Source of the DNA: JANYGM01 sp043764015
GTDB taxonomy: Bacteria > Bacteroidota > Bacteroidia > Cytophagales > Thermonemataceae
Reading direction: 5' to 3'
NCBI GenBank assembly: GCA_043764015.1
Contig: JAYUKY010000074.1
Span: forward strand, 1-40,796
Length of the DNA stretch: 40,796 nucleotides
Each line of letters starts with the position of its first letter. The stretch's first letter is position 1. A model generated the notes under the pieces. That model was not told the DNA's origin. It was given only the letters and a program-made list of their open reading frames with translations, and searched no databases. Positions 15,967-24,539 of this stretch are shown here, one piece after another. The position numbers and the translations under genes were made by a program.

Positions 15967-16001
15967 AAAAATAGTCGTAAGCTATGTTTACGACTATTTT
16001 T
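15967..16001. terminator. Bidirectional terminator between uvrB and the reverse gene at 16013
   Basis: AAAATAGTCGTAA (15968-15980) pairs with TTACGACTATTTT (15988-16000), with A-run and T-run on the two sides and a 7-base loop. Confidence 0.85.
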
Positions 16002-16012
16002 ATTATCAAAAA

Positions 16013-16384
16013 TTACTTTTCTTTCTTAGTTTTTGGAGAATCATCTACATTAAAACCCCATTCTCCTAGCTTTTTAGCATTTTTACTGAACGCTCCTTTA
16101 AGAAGTCCTTTGCTTGCACGCAATAATTCGTTGATTATTGGAAGATTTAAGTCCCTTGTACGGTACGCTTCCTCCATTTTGCGTTTAAGTTCTTCTGCTT
16201 CTAAATGCTTTTGCAAGCACAAAGCAATATTAGGACCTACCACGTTCCAATCCATATCATCAAGATTGTTGAGAAGGGAACTTGCACCATCTTTTTGGTG
16301 CTTTTCATAGACTTTGCTTGCGAGTTGTAGGTTTTCCACTATGTTAGTAGGAATTGCAATGCGACCTTTTGTGGTTTTAGCCAT
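16013..16384 (-). CDS. Conserved hypothetical protein
   Basis: A 123-residue soluble, mostly helical and highly charged protein, without signal peptide or membrane segment. Recognisable blocks are a basic N-terminus (MAKTTKGRIAIP), DWNVVGPNIALCLQKHLEAE, LKRKMEEAYRTRD and KKLGEWGFNVDDSPK. From memory this resembles a small conserved family in Bacteroidota with the NVVGP and LGEWGFxV motifs, but no function is known. It follows mutS on the same strand across a 120-bp gap that holds an AT-only terminator hairpin, so it is probably transcribed on its own. Confidence 0.7.
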   Translation of the reverse strand: MAKTTKGRIAIPTNIVENLQLASKVYEKHQKDGASSLLNNLDDMDWNVVGPNIALCLQKHLEAEELKRKMEEAYRTRDLNLPIINELLRASKGLLKGAFSKNAKKLGEWGFNVDDSPKTKKEK

Positions 16385-16456
16385 AAAAATTAAGAGATTA
16401 GGGTTGATTATATACTAAAAACTCACGAAAGGTAATTAAAAATAAATACAAAACAA

Positions 16457-16498
16457 ATTTTTATGTATATTTTTATAAATAAAAATATACATAAAAAT
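16457..16498 (-). terminator. Perfect 18-bp AT-rich hairpin after mutS
   Basis: ATTTTTATGTATATTTTT (16457-16474) is the exact complement of 16481-16498. It lies 6 bp past the mutS stop codon on the sense strand and can form a long AT hairpin with T-runs on both sides. Confidence 0.65.
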
Positions 16499-16504
16499 CT
16501 AAAA

Positions 16505-19195
16505 CTACTTATCCAAGACTTTTTTCATTTCACTTAACTTCATCATAGCCTCCATTGGCGTTGTAATATTAAGGTCAATGCTTTGCAATATTTCTTTTAA
16601 TTTCTCAAAATTAGGATTATAAGCATCAAACATTTTCATTTGAAAAAGTTTTTCTTCATTTTTTGGCATATTTTTAAGCTTTTCTGTTTGTTGTTCGTAG
16701 GATTTTGATTGTTCTAGGCTCAAAAGTATTTCATTGGCACGTTCTATAATTTCTTTTGGCATACCCGCTATTTGCGCTACGTGAATACCAAAGCTATGTT
16801 CACTCCCTCCCGCCTTCAATTTGCGCATAAAAATGATTTTATTCTCAATTTCTTTGATAGAAACATTAAAATTTTTGATGCGCTCAAAGTCGTGAGTTAA
16901 TTCGTTTAGCTCGTGATAGTGTGTAGCAAACAATGTCTTAGCTTTGGCGTGAGAATGGTTATGTAAATACTCCAATATGCTCCAAGCTATAGAGATACCG
17001 TCATAAGTGCTAGTGCCTCGTCCTATTTCGTCCATCAAAATAAGGCTTTTGGCACTAATATTATTCATAATACTGGCAGTTTCCATCATTTCAACCATAA
17101 ATGTACTTTCACCTTTGGAAAGATTATCAGATGCGCCCACACGTGTAAAGATTTTATCTACAATTCCTATCTCTGCGTGGGTGGCTGGCACAAAACTACC
17201 CATCTGCGCCATTAAAGTAATGAGAGCAACTTGTCGTAATAGGGCAGATTTACCAGCCATATTAGGACCTGTAACAATAATTATTTGCTGTGTAGCATCG
17301 TCAAGATAGGTATCATTAGGAATATACGGCTCTCCTATTGGTAATTGACGCTCTATGACAGGGTGTCTGCCATCTTTTATGTTAATAATGTCATTTTCTA
17401 AGATAACAGGGCGGACATACGAGTTTTTAAGGGCAATTTGTGCAAAACAAAGCAGACAATCTATTGTCGCAATCAGGCGTGCATTATGTTGTATGGGCGC
17501 AACAAATTGTGCGCAACGCTCCACTAAAACATTATACAGACGTTGTTCTATAACATTTATCTGATCTTCTGCTGTGAGTATCTTTTCTTCATATATTTTT
17601 AGCTCTTCTGTAATGTAACGCTCCGCACTTGTGAGGGTTTGGCGGCGTATCCAGTCAGAAGGGACTTTGTTTTTGTTTGAATTGGAAACTTCTATGTAGT
17701 AGCCGTGAACTCTATTGTATTGTATTTTGAGTGAGTTTATTCCTGTGTTGGCTATTTCTCGTTCAAGTACAGTATCTAAATATTCTTTGGAAGTATTTAG
17801 AAGATTGTGCAAGTCATCTAACTCTTGGTCGTTGCCTTCTTTTATCATACGCCCTTGATTGCTCAAAACGGGGGCATCATCTTTGAGAACTTTGTTAATT
17901 TCCGTTACAAGTTCCTGACAATTTTTAAAGTTATTGAAGATTTTAGCTAGATAGCTGTTAGTATTTTTGTTTTGGGGAGAATTTTCTGCTTTAAAATTAT
18001 CAGAATTTTTTCCAAAATACTGGTTAAAAATGTTTTGTATTTTGGCTACATTTACCAAAGTGCGCTTTAATGTGTCTGTTTCACGAGGATTTATCCTACA
18101 AGCTGCTACTTTAGAAACTAATCTTTCCAAATCTCCTATTTCACTCAAAATATCTAATAATTGCGTGGAAAAATCTTTGTTATTCATCATATCTTCCACA
18201 ATAGAAAGGCGTTCTTCTATTTTGTCTTTGTCCTTCAAAGGTAAAACAACCCACTTTCTTAGCAGTCTTCCGCCCATACTTGTCTGACACACGTCCATTA
18301 CACGAATAAGCGACACGCCATTATCTTGTTGTGGCTGCAAAAGCTCTAGGTTTTTTATGGTAAATCTGTCTAACCATACATATTTGTCTTCTTCAAGTCG
18401 CCCAAGCGTAGCAATATGACTGATTTGGTTGTGTTCTGTGTCGGAAAGATACTGCAAAACTGCCCCTGCCGCCGCTATACCTGCCTCTAAGTTCTCAATA
18501 CCAAAACCTTTTAATGTAGAGATGTTGAAATGTGTTGTGATTTTTTGGTAACCAAAGTCTTTGGCAAACGCCCAATCTTCTAAAAAGAAGGTATTAAATT
18601 CGTTTCCAAAGACTTCTAAAAATTCCTTTTTAAATGGCTTTGCGACAAGCACCTCTGCAGGTGCAAAACTCTGCAAAAGTTTGCCTATGTACTCAAAATT
18701 ACCTTGTGAGGTGAGGAATTCCCCTGTTGAGATGTCCAAAAATGACAATCCAATGAGGTTATTATCCACAATACTGGTAGTTTTGCTTTTAGTAAAGTGG
18801 ACTGCTGCAAGATAATTGTTGCGTTTGCTTTCTAATACGTTGTCATTCATAGAAACTCCTGGCGTGATGAGTTCTGTAACGCCTCTTTTCACAAGTCCTT
18901 TGGAGAGTTTTGGGTCTTCTAGCTGGTCGCAAATGGCTACACGTTCCCCTGCACGCACTAATTTGGGCAGATACGTATCTAAACTGTGGTGTGGAAATCC
19001 TGCAAGTGGCATATCAGCTGCGCCACCGTTGGAGCGTTTTGTGAGGGTGATGCTTAGGATTTTACTTGCTTTAATGGCATCATCTCCAAAGGTTTCATAA
19101 AAATCACCCACTCTAAAAAGTAGTATTGCGCCTGGATATTTCTTTTTAAATAGGGCATATTGCTTCATTAATGGGGTTTCTTTGGTTGGGTTCAT
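16505..19195 (-). CDS. mutS: DNA mismatch repair protein MutS
   Basis: This ATPase recognises mismatches and small loops and recruits MutL. The N-terminal mismatch-binding domain contains DFYETF, with F32 and E34 of the Phe-x-Glu motif that reads the mispair, which marks it as MutS1 rather than MutS2. The C-terminal ATPase contains GPNMAGKS (643-650, Walker A), DEIGRGTSTYDG (Walker B and signature) and ATHYHEL. The 896-residue length is slightly longer than the usual 850-870, with an Asn/Lys-rich insertion in the middle (about 395-412). The start ATG at 19195 is followed directly upstream by a short-period repeat (19197-19232). A TAATTTTG box at 19269-19262 is a weak promoter candidate. Confidence 0.97.
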   Translation of the reverse strand: MNPTKETPLMKQYALFKKKYPGAILLFRVGDFYETFGDDAIKASKILSITLTKRSNGGAADMPLAGFPHHSLDTYLPKLVRAGERVAICDQLEDPKLSKGLVKRGVTELITPGVSMNDNVLESKRNNYLAAVHFTKSKTTSIVDNNLIGLSFLDISTGEFLTSQGNFEYIGKLLQSFAPAEVLVAKPFKKEFLEVFGNEFNTFFLEDWAFAKDFGYQKITTHFNISTLKGFGIENLEAGIAAAGAVLQYLSDTEHNQISHIATLGRLEEDKYVWLDRFTIKNLELLQPQQDNGVSLIRVMDVCQTSMGGRLLRKWVVLPLKDKDKIEERLSIVEDMMNNKDFSTQLLDILSEIGDLERLVSKVAACRINPRETDTLKRTLVNVAKIQNIFNQYFGKNSDNFKAENSPQNKNTNSYLAKIFNNFKNCQELVTEINKVLKDDAPVLSNQGRMIKEGNDQELDDLHNLLNTSKEYLDTVLEREIANTGINSLKIQYNRVHGYYIEVSNSNKNKVPSDWIRRQTLTSAERYITEELKIYEEKILTAEDQINVIEQRLYNVLVERCAQFVAPIQHNARLIATIDCLLCFAQIALKNSYVRPVILENDIINIKDGRHPVIERQLPIGEPYIPNDTYLDDATQQIIIVTGPNMAGKSALLRQVALITLMAQMGSFVPATHAEIGIVDKIFTRVGASDNLSKGESTFMVEMMETASIMNNISAKSLILMDEIGRGTSTYDGISIAWSILEYLHNHSHAKAKTLFATHYHELNELTHDFERIKNFNVSIKEIENKIIFMRKLKAGGSEHSFGIHVAQIAGMPKEIIERANEILLSLEQSKSYEQQTEKLKNMPKNEEKLFQMKMFDAYNPNFEKLKEILQSIDLNITTPMEAMMKLSEMKKVLDK

Positions 19196-19196
19196 T

Positions 19197-19232
19197 TTGA
19201 GGTATGAAGTGTGAGGTGTGAAGTATGAGGTA
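19197..19232. repeat. Short-period repeat (GAGGTATGAAGTGTGAGGT) upstream of mutS
   Basis: Tandem variants of GAGGTATGAAGTGTGAGGTG begin 2-4 bases before the mutS ATG (on the reverse strand CACTTCATACCTC). It is related in form to the GTACGAAGT family. Confidence 0.6.
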
Positions 19233-19441
19233 AATTGTTTGTTGTATTTGTTATTTTAGAACAAAATTAAGATTTTTATTGAAAAAATAAGCGTAGAAGT
19301 ACATTTTTTGTTACTAAAAGAGGTGTTATTTTTATATTTATGAAACTTTTTTTGGTAAAATACGTTAGAAACTGTATTATTGTGCATCATTGCGTGGCAA
19401 AAGATATTCTTACATAATTATTTTTTTAATTTGTATGCGCA

Positions 19442-19462
19442 TAGTTTTGGCACAGTATTTGA
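19442..19462 (+). promoter_or_regulatory. Promoter of the coiled-coil secreted protein, possibly sigma-54
   Basis: TAGTTTTG (19442-19449) fits the -7 box but lacks a -33 TTG. It overlaps TTGGCAC (19447-19453), five bases and TTGA (19459-19462), a sigma-54-like pair with the right spacing. It is the same composite layout as at 6048-6068. The remainder of the 334-bp gap (19196-19529) shows only the mutS-side repeat and AT-rich sequence. Confidence 0.45.
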
Positions 19463-19529
19463 AAATCAAGGTTTTGGCTATATTTTTAGCTAAAAACATT
19501 TTAATTCATTTAAAACCAAGTTTAATTCT

Positions 19530-20273
19530 ATGAAAAAAGTTATCCTAAATGTCGTATTTGGTCTTTTTGGTGTTGCATTGTGTACGCCAGCTTTTGCACA
19601 AGAAGAGGTTATTAGCATCAACCCAGTTGAGAAGAAGGTAACCGTAAATAAAGCATCTGCTGATGCGTGGGCAAACCCTGTGAACAACATTGATGACGTT
19701 AAAAAGACGTTCACAAGATACACTAAAGAAACGCTAAAAGTAAAAATGAGAAAAGGGGAAAATGGCTCTTTGGTAGCTGAAATGGCAACTATCCCACAAA
19801 TTGCCTCTAAACGTGGTGATTTGCACGCTGTATTTACAGAAGAAAAAGGACAAACTCCAGAAATTGCTATTGTCTTTGCAATGGGTTATGATATTTTCTT
19901 AAATTCTCAGCAAAATCCTAGTGAAATGGCACTTTTGAAGGAGTTTACACGTAGCTTTTTAGTGTATCACTATGAAAATATCTACAATGACAAAATCAAA
20001 GCAAAAGAAGCTCTTATCAAAGATTTTACTAAGCAAATTAGCTCTAACGAAAGAAGCGTAAAAAACACTAATTCTGATATTGCTTCTAACGAAAAGAAAA
20101 TTGGTAAGCAAAAAGATGCTATTAAAAAAGTAGCTTTAGAGAACAAAAATGTTGAATTGCGCAATAATATCAAGTCTTTCAACGAAAAAAATATGAATTT
20201 CAAAAGTGAAATAGAAAAATTGCAGGCTGACATCAACACGTTGAAAGGTAGCTTGGGAAATCTTAGAAAATAG
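19530..20273 (+). CDS. Secreted protein with C-terminal coiled coil
   Basis: A 247-residue exported protein of unknown function. The signal peptide MKKVILNVVFGLFGVALCTPAFAQ is cleaved after AFA or AFAQ (about 23-24). A central domain (about 45-150) is mixed, with strands such as TLKVKMRKGENGSLVAEMAT and the helical YDIFLNSQQNP. From about 165 to the end the protein is a Lys/Glu/Asn/Ile-rich heptad pattern, a coiled coil with only a short break. This suggests a filamentous or dimerising periplasmic protein. The gene has its own promoter and a shared bidirectional terminator. Confidence 0.75.
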   Translation: MKKVILNVVFGLFGVALCTPAFAQEEVISINPVEKKVTVNKASADAWANPVNNIDDVKKTFTRYTKETLKVKMRKGENGSLVAEMATIPQIASKRGDLHAVFTEEKGQTPEIAIVFAMGYDIFLNSQQNPSEMALLKEFTRSFLVYHYENIYNDKIKAKEALIKDFTKQISSNERSVKNTNSDIASNEKKIGKQKDAIKKVALENKNVELRNNIKSFNEKNMNFKSEIEKLQADINTLKGSLGNLRK

Positions 20274-20276
20274 TCA

Positions 20277-20310
20277 TTCAATTACGAATTACGAATTTTC
20301 AATTACGTAA
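20277..20310 (+). repeat. AATTACG short-period repeat after the coiled-coil gene
   Basis: ATTCAATTACGAATTACG and then AATTTTCAATTACGTAA begin 2-3 nt after the stop codon. The copy after the LytTR gene at 30999-31033 differs at about two of 35 positions. Confidence 0.7.
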
Positions 20311-20314
20311 ATAT

Positions 20315-20347
20315 AAAAAAGCCGTTGTTCAAAACAATGGCTTTTTT
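20315..20347. terminator. Bidirectional terminator
   Basis: AAAAAAGCCgTTGTT pairs with AACAAtGGCTTTTTT (one mismatch), with A-run and T-run flanks. It lies between the convergent genes ending at 20273 and 20354. Confidence 0.85.
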
Positions 20348-20353
20348 ATTTCT

Positions 20354-22138
20354 TTATTTTTTGGTAAGCAATTTCTTTATTTCCTTGTTTTTTGCCACGT
20401 CAGTGGCTTTTCTTCCTTTCATTTTGCCTTTGTCAGAAACAAAATTGGGGTCATAGGATTTGGCTACCCATTCTCCTGAAGAATTTTTCGTAAAAACATC
20501 TTTTCCAAGTATTGCTTCAACGACTTCTTTTTGTCCTCTTTCTGCTGCCATCATTAGGGGCGTATAGCCGTCATTATTCATTAGGTTTATGCCGCTAGAA
20601 GACATAATTTTTAAAGCAAATGCCATATCATTTTTTTCTATTGCCATCATCAAAAGCGTATAGCCATCTTTTTGTCTTTGTGTTTCTGAATTTTTTTCAC
20701 CACTAAACCTAAAAATCATCTCTGCTTGTTGAGAATTTCCAAGATTGTAAGCCATCATAAACGGATAGTTGCCGTCTTTGTCTGTATAATCTGGTTTTAC
20801 TTGTTGATATGCTCCTTGCCTAGTTTCAAATAGTTTATAAAGTTCCGCATCATTTTTTTCAATTACATACAACACTTCCTCGTGATAAACTTTTGACTGT
20901 CCATAACTTGAGTATTTAAACTCTGTTTTGATGTCTTCATATTCCATTATTTCTTTGACAATAGGAATATCTTTTACCTCAAAGGCGTATTTGAGTACAG
21001 AAGTATTTGTTTTTGGGTTTTTATATTTTACGTCTGCTTTGCTTTTTATCAAAGATTTTACTTTTTCCAAGTCTCTTGTCTTGATAGCATTCATCAAAGG
21101 AGAGTTCCCAGACACATCTGTAGCATTGGCATTTTCCACACTTTTGTTTGCTTGTTGTTTTTCTCCTTGTATTTTTGCTACTATTGTTTCATACTCTGCA
21201 AGTGTTGCAGGAAAATCCTCTAACAATCCACCTTTCCTATTTACTATGTTTAAACGGTCTTTCATATACCAATCATTTCTAACCATTTCTGGATAAAAAT
21301 TTTCTTTGAAAGTTTTGTATTTAGTTTCAAAACTTTTGCGTATTGCTTTCATTTTAGCCAAGTTGTCATAAATTTGTTTTGGAGCATCTTTGGGAGCATC
21401 TTTCTTTGGGATATATTTTTCTGATTTTGTATCATGTTCTATCAAATTGCTGATATTTTGTGAATATTGCTCATATTTTTCACCAATAAGAATGACCTCT
21501 AATTGTGTATATTTTTTGCCTGCAATAAGTGCTTCTACCTGCTCTAATAACTTGATGCGTTTTTTGCTATTTTCTGCAGTATTTGCATCTGCTTTAAAGC
21601 CTGGTTGTTGTTTTAATTTCCACGTCTCTTGTCTGTAAAGTTGGCTTACTTTCACAAAGAGTTTGAGTTCTTCAACAAATTTTTGGGCTTGTGCTTCTGT
21701 ATCAAAAACAAATATTTGTTGTGTTTCTTGTATTTCGTTGCCATCTTTTTTGTTGGAAGTATTCCAACTTTCCTCGTCATTAAGGGCGTAAACGCTCACA
21801 TAAGGGGTTGTTGAATAGTACTTGGTATTGTCTACTGTCAGTTTTTCAGTATCTACTTTTAAAAGTTCTATAACTGAATAAATTTTTGTAGAAGAAGCAA
21901 AGTATAACTTCTGCATACTCATACCATAAAACTCTGGCTCATATTCAGCTTCAGCACTTGGCTTCATACGTGTAAAGAATGGCACACTCGGATTATAGGG
22001 TGTTTTATTGTTCAAGAGAACATAATCATTGGTGGATTCTATGTTAGAATACTTAGAATTATTAAAACTGATTTTTTGTGCAGATAAATTGCTTGCTAAA
22101 ACAAAGAAATAAAGCAAAGAAAGAAATATTTTTTTCAT
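20354..22138 (-). CDS. Secreted ankyrin-repeat protein
   Basis: A 594-residue exported protein. The signal peptide MKKIFLSLLYFFVLASNLSAQ ends at about residue 21. An N-terminal region of about 310 residues has no recognised family; it contains a Gln/Thr-rich stretch and long charged helices. The C-terminal 250 residues contain ankyrin repeats, clearest in SGNSPLMNAIKTRDLEKVKS, DGYTLLMMAIEKNDMAFALK and DGYTPLMMAAERGQKEVVEA. Ankyrin repeats bind proteins; in a secreted bacterial protein the partner is probably periplasmic or outside the cell. It is the last gene of a reverse-strand run of exported proteins, 139 bp after the gene at 22278, a gap that holds a palindromic element. Confidence 0.85.
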   Translation of the reverse strand: MKKIFLSLLYFFVLASNLSAQKISFNNSKYSNIESTNDYVLLNNKTPYNPSVPFFTRMKPSAEAEYEPEFYGMSMQKLYFASSTKIYSVIELLKVDTEKLTVDNTKYYSTTPYVSVYALNDEESWNTSNKKDGNEIQETQQIFVFDTEAQAQKFVEELKLFVKVSQLYRQETWKLKQQPGFKADANTAENSKKRIKLLEQVEALIAGKKYTQLEVILIGEKYEQYSQNISNLIEHDTKSEKYIPKKDAPKDAPKQIYDNLAKMKAIRKSFETKYKTFKENFYPEMVRNDWYMKDRLNIVNRKGGLLEDFPATLAEYETIVAKIQGEKQQANKSVENANATDVSGNSPLMNAIKTRDLEKVKSLIKSKADVKYKNPKTNTSVLKYAFEVKDIPIVKEIMEYEDIKTEFKYSSYGQSKVYHEEVLYVIEKNDAELYKLFETRQGAYQQVKPDYTDKDGNYPFMMAYNLGNSQQAEMIFRFSGEKNSETQRQKDGYTLLMMAIEKNDMAFALKIMSSSGINLMNNDGYTPLMMAAERGQKEVVEAILGKDVFTKNSSGEWVAKSYDPNFVSDKGKMKGRKATDVAKNKEIKKLLTKK

Positions 22139-22186
22139 TTTGTTAGATTACTTAAATAAAACGACATTGTAAGTCTGTATTCGTGG

Positions 22187-22259
22187 GGTATAAAACCCTA
22201 CTTTACTGATTTTTGGTTAATAGTATGCTTTTAACATCAGTAGCGCAGGGTTTTATACC
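22187..22259. repeat. Inverted repeat GGTATAAAACCCT ... AGGGTTTTATACC
   Basis: The perfect 13-bp arms lie at 22187-22199 and 22247-22259, with an inner ACTGAT/ATCAGT pairing. A related element lies at 31045-31114, with AGGGTTTTATACC identical. It may be a dispersed MITE- or REP-like family; it could also form a terminator-like structure between 22278 and 22138. Confidence 0.7.
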
Positions 22260-22277
22260 TTTTGATTGATTTTTTGA

Positions 22278-22718
22278 TTATTTTTTTGTGAAGAATAATC
22301 TGTATTTTGGTAGTGTCCAATCTTCCAAAGAAAGTTTACCATTTTCTACTGTTGCCTTAAAAGATTTATTTTCTTTTAGCTTGTCTTTGCCATCTTGTAC
22401 CCATCTTGTGAACTGTAATTGTTGGTTATTTTTGGAATAATCCCATTTCGTATCACCCCAACCAAAAACATTATCTTGGCATTTTTTTGAGGTGAAAGAG
22501 ATGTTTTTCTCTTTTAGTCCTGTTGTGAGTTTTTGTTCAGCATCTATTTTCATTTGTTTGTCTGTTTCTGAAAGTGTTGCATTACCCGTAAGAATTTCTA
22601 CACGTTCAAATTTCCAATCACCTATCAAAGATTTGGCGGTAGTTTGTGCCACACCCATCAAAGGCACAAAAAATAGTAGCGAAAAGGCTATGAAGCCTAT
22701 ATAAAGTAGTTTTTTCAT
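22278..22718 (-). CDS. Secreted lipocalin-like protein
   Basis: A 146-residue exported protein. The signal peptide (residues 1-25, ending MGVAQ) is followed by SLIGDWKFERVEI, the typical N-terminus of small bacterial lipocalin-like beta-barrels (L-I/L-G-x-W). Beta-strand-like segments follow, including DNVFGWGDTKWDYS and QLQFTRWVQDG. Two genes upstream on the same strand share the LIGxW opening, so this is a local family. The ligand is unknown. It lies 52 bp downstream of the next lipocalin-like gene. Confidence 0.75.
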   Translation of the reverse strand: MKKLLYIGFIAFSLLFFVPLMGVAQTTAKSLIGDWKFERVEILTGNATLSETDKQMKIDAEQKLTTGLKEKNISFTSKKCQDNVFGWGDTKWDYSKNNQQLQFTRWVQDGKDKLKENKSFKATVENGKLSLEDWTLPKYRLFFTKK

Positions 22719-22770
22719 TTTGTTTGGATTTGTTTATTGGATTTTTGTCAATTTATTGATATTGAGATGT

Positions 22771-23163
22771 TTATTCTTCTTCAAAGGTCATTACAGGAAG
22801 AGCAATTTTGCTTTTTAGAGCTTTTAACTCTAAATTCCCATTTTTAAGTAATACGAGTGTGTATTCTTCTGTTTTTTTCTTTTTCCCGGAAGTAATAGAG
22901 AGAACATCTTTTTTAAGTTTCCACGTAGCATTGGCATCAGAGTCTTCTGTTTTTGGTTCTGCAAGCAAAGTTCCATCTTCTTTAAAAGTAAAACTCATAA
23001 ATTTTGGTTGAGATTGCAGCACTTGTTTCATCATATCTACCGTTTCTATCTCTTTGGGAGTTAGTTTTCCTTTTTCCTTTTTTGGTATCATAGCAAAATC
23101 TACCAATACCCATTTACCAATAAGTGTTTCTTTGGTGATTTGTGCAAAAGTATTGACAGGCAA
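22771..23163 (-). CDS. Lipocalin-like secreted protein, signal peptide probably frameshifted
   Basis: The mature part (ITKETLIGKWVLVDF to the end) is a lipocalin-like barrel with the same L-I-G-x-W opening as its neighbours. The frame has only a TTG start at 23163 (LPVNTFAQ). An ATG at 23204 opens a typical signal sequence, MKKLLFLSIFFAIYC, but in the frame one base off (41 bases to 23163, remainder 2). One extra T in TTTATTG would restore MKKLLFLSIFFAIYLPVNTFAQ, a perfect export signal. Either the gene lost a base (pseudogene or homopolymer slippage) or the sequence has an error. Probable extent in life: 22771-23204. It has 130 residues as read. Confidence 0.65.
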   Translation of the reverse strand: MPVNTFAQITKETLIGKWVLVDFAMIPKKEKGKLTPKEIETVDMMKQVLQSQPKFMSFTFKEDGTLLAEPKTEDSDANATWKLKKDVLSITSGKKKKTEEYTLVLLKNGNLELKALKSKIALPVMTFEEE

Positions 23164-23240
23164 TAAATAGCAAAAAATATGCTTAAAAAAAGTAGTTTTT
23201 TCATTGTAATTGGGTTTGTTTGAACTTGATTTATTGAAAT

Positions 23241-23984
23241 TTATTTTATGCGTTTGAATGTTAATTTGCCGTTGAGAACAAGTTTATCCTTTGAAAGAGA
23301 GGTAATTACATCATCTTTACCATCTTTTCCGTCATTTCTATGTTTAGAATATTTGATGATATTTCCCACAACTTTATAGCTATAAATATCATCAAAAGGC
23401 GTTAAATCCATTTTGCCACTTGCTTTGTAGATGCGTGTCATATAAAACTCATCTTTTTCTTTGTCGTTGTACCATTTTCCTATCAAAAGTTTGGCATCTA
23501 TTTTGGCATCTATTTTGGCAACTGTTTTGTCTTTTTTAGGCTTTTCCGTTGTTTTGAAGTCTGCTTTTGTCCAAGTTTCTTGTTTGTCTTTGTCTAATTG
23601 AATGGTCAATATTTTTTCATTCAAAGTAACAATTTTGTATTCCGCAGGCTCTCCGCCACCCAAAACCCTATAAATCATTTTTCCGTTTTTTATTTGATAT
23701 TCTACGCCTTGCTCACTACCATCACCATACGTTTTTTCTGCATCATAAAACGCCCAAGGCTCAAAACCGTCACTTTCAGGCAAGACCCAACGCCCTAAAA
23801 TGAGTTTAGCATAATCAGCATCAGTTTTTGTGGTTGATGGAGTTTCCTTTGAAATTTCTTTTACTGTTTCTTTTTCTGTTTTGGTAGCACTATCTGTTTT
23901 TGCAGATGTAGTTGTGTCTTCTTTTTTTCCTTGACAAGCAAACAAAATAGTTGCTAGTGCGAGTGAGAATAGGATTTTTTTCAT
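23241..23984 (-). CDS. Lipoprotein with two lipocalin-like domains
   Basis: A 247-residue lipoprotein. MKKILFSLALATILFAC carries the lipobox LFAC with C17 as the lipidated residue. A Thr/Lys/Glu-rich linker (about 20-55) follows, of the kind that spans from the membrane. Two similar domains then begin with LILGRWVLPES (about 62) and LLIGKWYNDKEKDE (about 166), each a lipocalin-like beta-barrel of about 80-90 residues, so this is an internal duplication. A short AKIDAKIDAK duplication separates them. It lies between two other exported genes, with 7 bp to 23992 and 36 bp to 23204. Confidence 0.8.
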   Translation of the reverse strand: MKKILFSLALATILFACQGKKEDTTTSAKTDSATKTEKETVKEISKETPSTTKTDADYAKLILGRWVLPESDGFEPWAFYDAEKTYGDGSEQGVEYQIKNGKMIYRVLGGGEPAEYKIVTLNEKILTIQLDKDKQETWTKADFKTTEKPKKDKTVAKIDAKIDAKLLIGKWYNDKEKDEFYMTRIYKASGKMDLTPFDDIYSYKVVGNIIKYSKHRNDGKDGKDDVITSLSKDKLVLNGKLTFKRIK

Positions 23985-23991
23985 TTTGGTT

Positions 23992-24522
23992 TTATTTTAT
24001 ACTTTTAATACGTTCTTCTATAGTTTTCAAAAATGCTTTTGCTTCTTTTACTTGTTCCAAAGGAAAATAAATATTTGCTTGGCAAATGGTACTAATTTGA
24101 GGTTTTTGAGCTTGGTTATCTGATGTAGTACCATATTTTATGAAGATAAAAGAATTATTAAATCCTTCTTCCATATTTTTACCATTTTTGGCACAAGTAA
24201 AGCCCACAAAATGAAACCCATTAGCAAATTTCTTGGCATCATAAAATTTGACATTTGCACCAGCGTTTTTAATATTTGCCTTACCAAGAAATGCAAGCGG
24301 AACTCGTGTTTCTTCAAGAAATCCACTTTGATATTTATATGAATAAATGGTGTCGTTAGTTTCTTTTACATAAAAACTTGAATTGTACTTGTCTTTGTAG
24401 GTTTCTTTTGCGCCTTCTAACACAAAATTTTGCCCATTTGCAAGTTTTAGTTTTATTTGAGCAAAAGCACCAAAAGAAGAGAAAAAAAGAATAATTACAA
24501 GAGAAAAAGAATGTTTTTTCAT
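23992..24522 (-). CDS. Small secreted protein of unknown function
   Basis: A 176-residue exported protein. The ATG at 24522 is followed by MKKHSFSLVIILFFSSFGAFAQ, a clear signal peptide. A longer in-frame start at 24624 lies in front of an inverted repeat and is rejected. The mature protein is rich in beta-type sequence (YKYQSGFLEETRVPLAFLG) and ends with an amphipathic helix FPLEQVKEAKAFLKTIEERI. A C-terminal helix of the same kind (KxFEKFKKxL) is seen in the two paralogues at 25477 and 26053, so all three may share a design, but sequence identity is too low to call homology. It ends 7 bp before the gene at 23984. Confidence 0.72.
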   Translation of the reverse strand: MKKHSFSLVIILFFSSFGAFAQIKLKLANGQNFVLEGAKETYKDKYNSSFYVKETNDTIYSYKYQSGFLEETRVPLAFLGKANIKNAGANVKFYDAKKFANGFHFVGFTCAKNGKNMEEGFNNSFIFIKYGTTSDNQAQKPQISTICQANIYFPLEQVKEAKAFLKTIEERIKSIK

Positions 24523-24539
24523 TTTGAGTTTGGTTTTAA

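Noticed and set aside
16457..16498. Integron-like attC site or replication-origin hairpin
   Set aside because: It is an AT-only perfect hairpin right after mutS, better explained as a terminator; no integrase, dnaA or DnaA boxes were seen.
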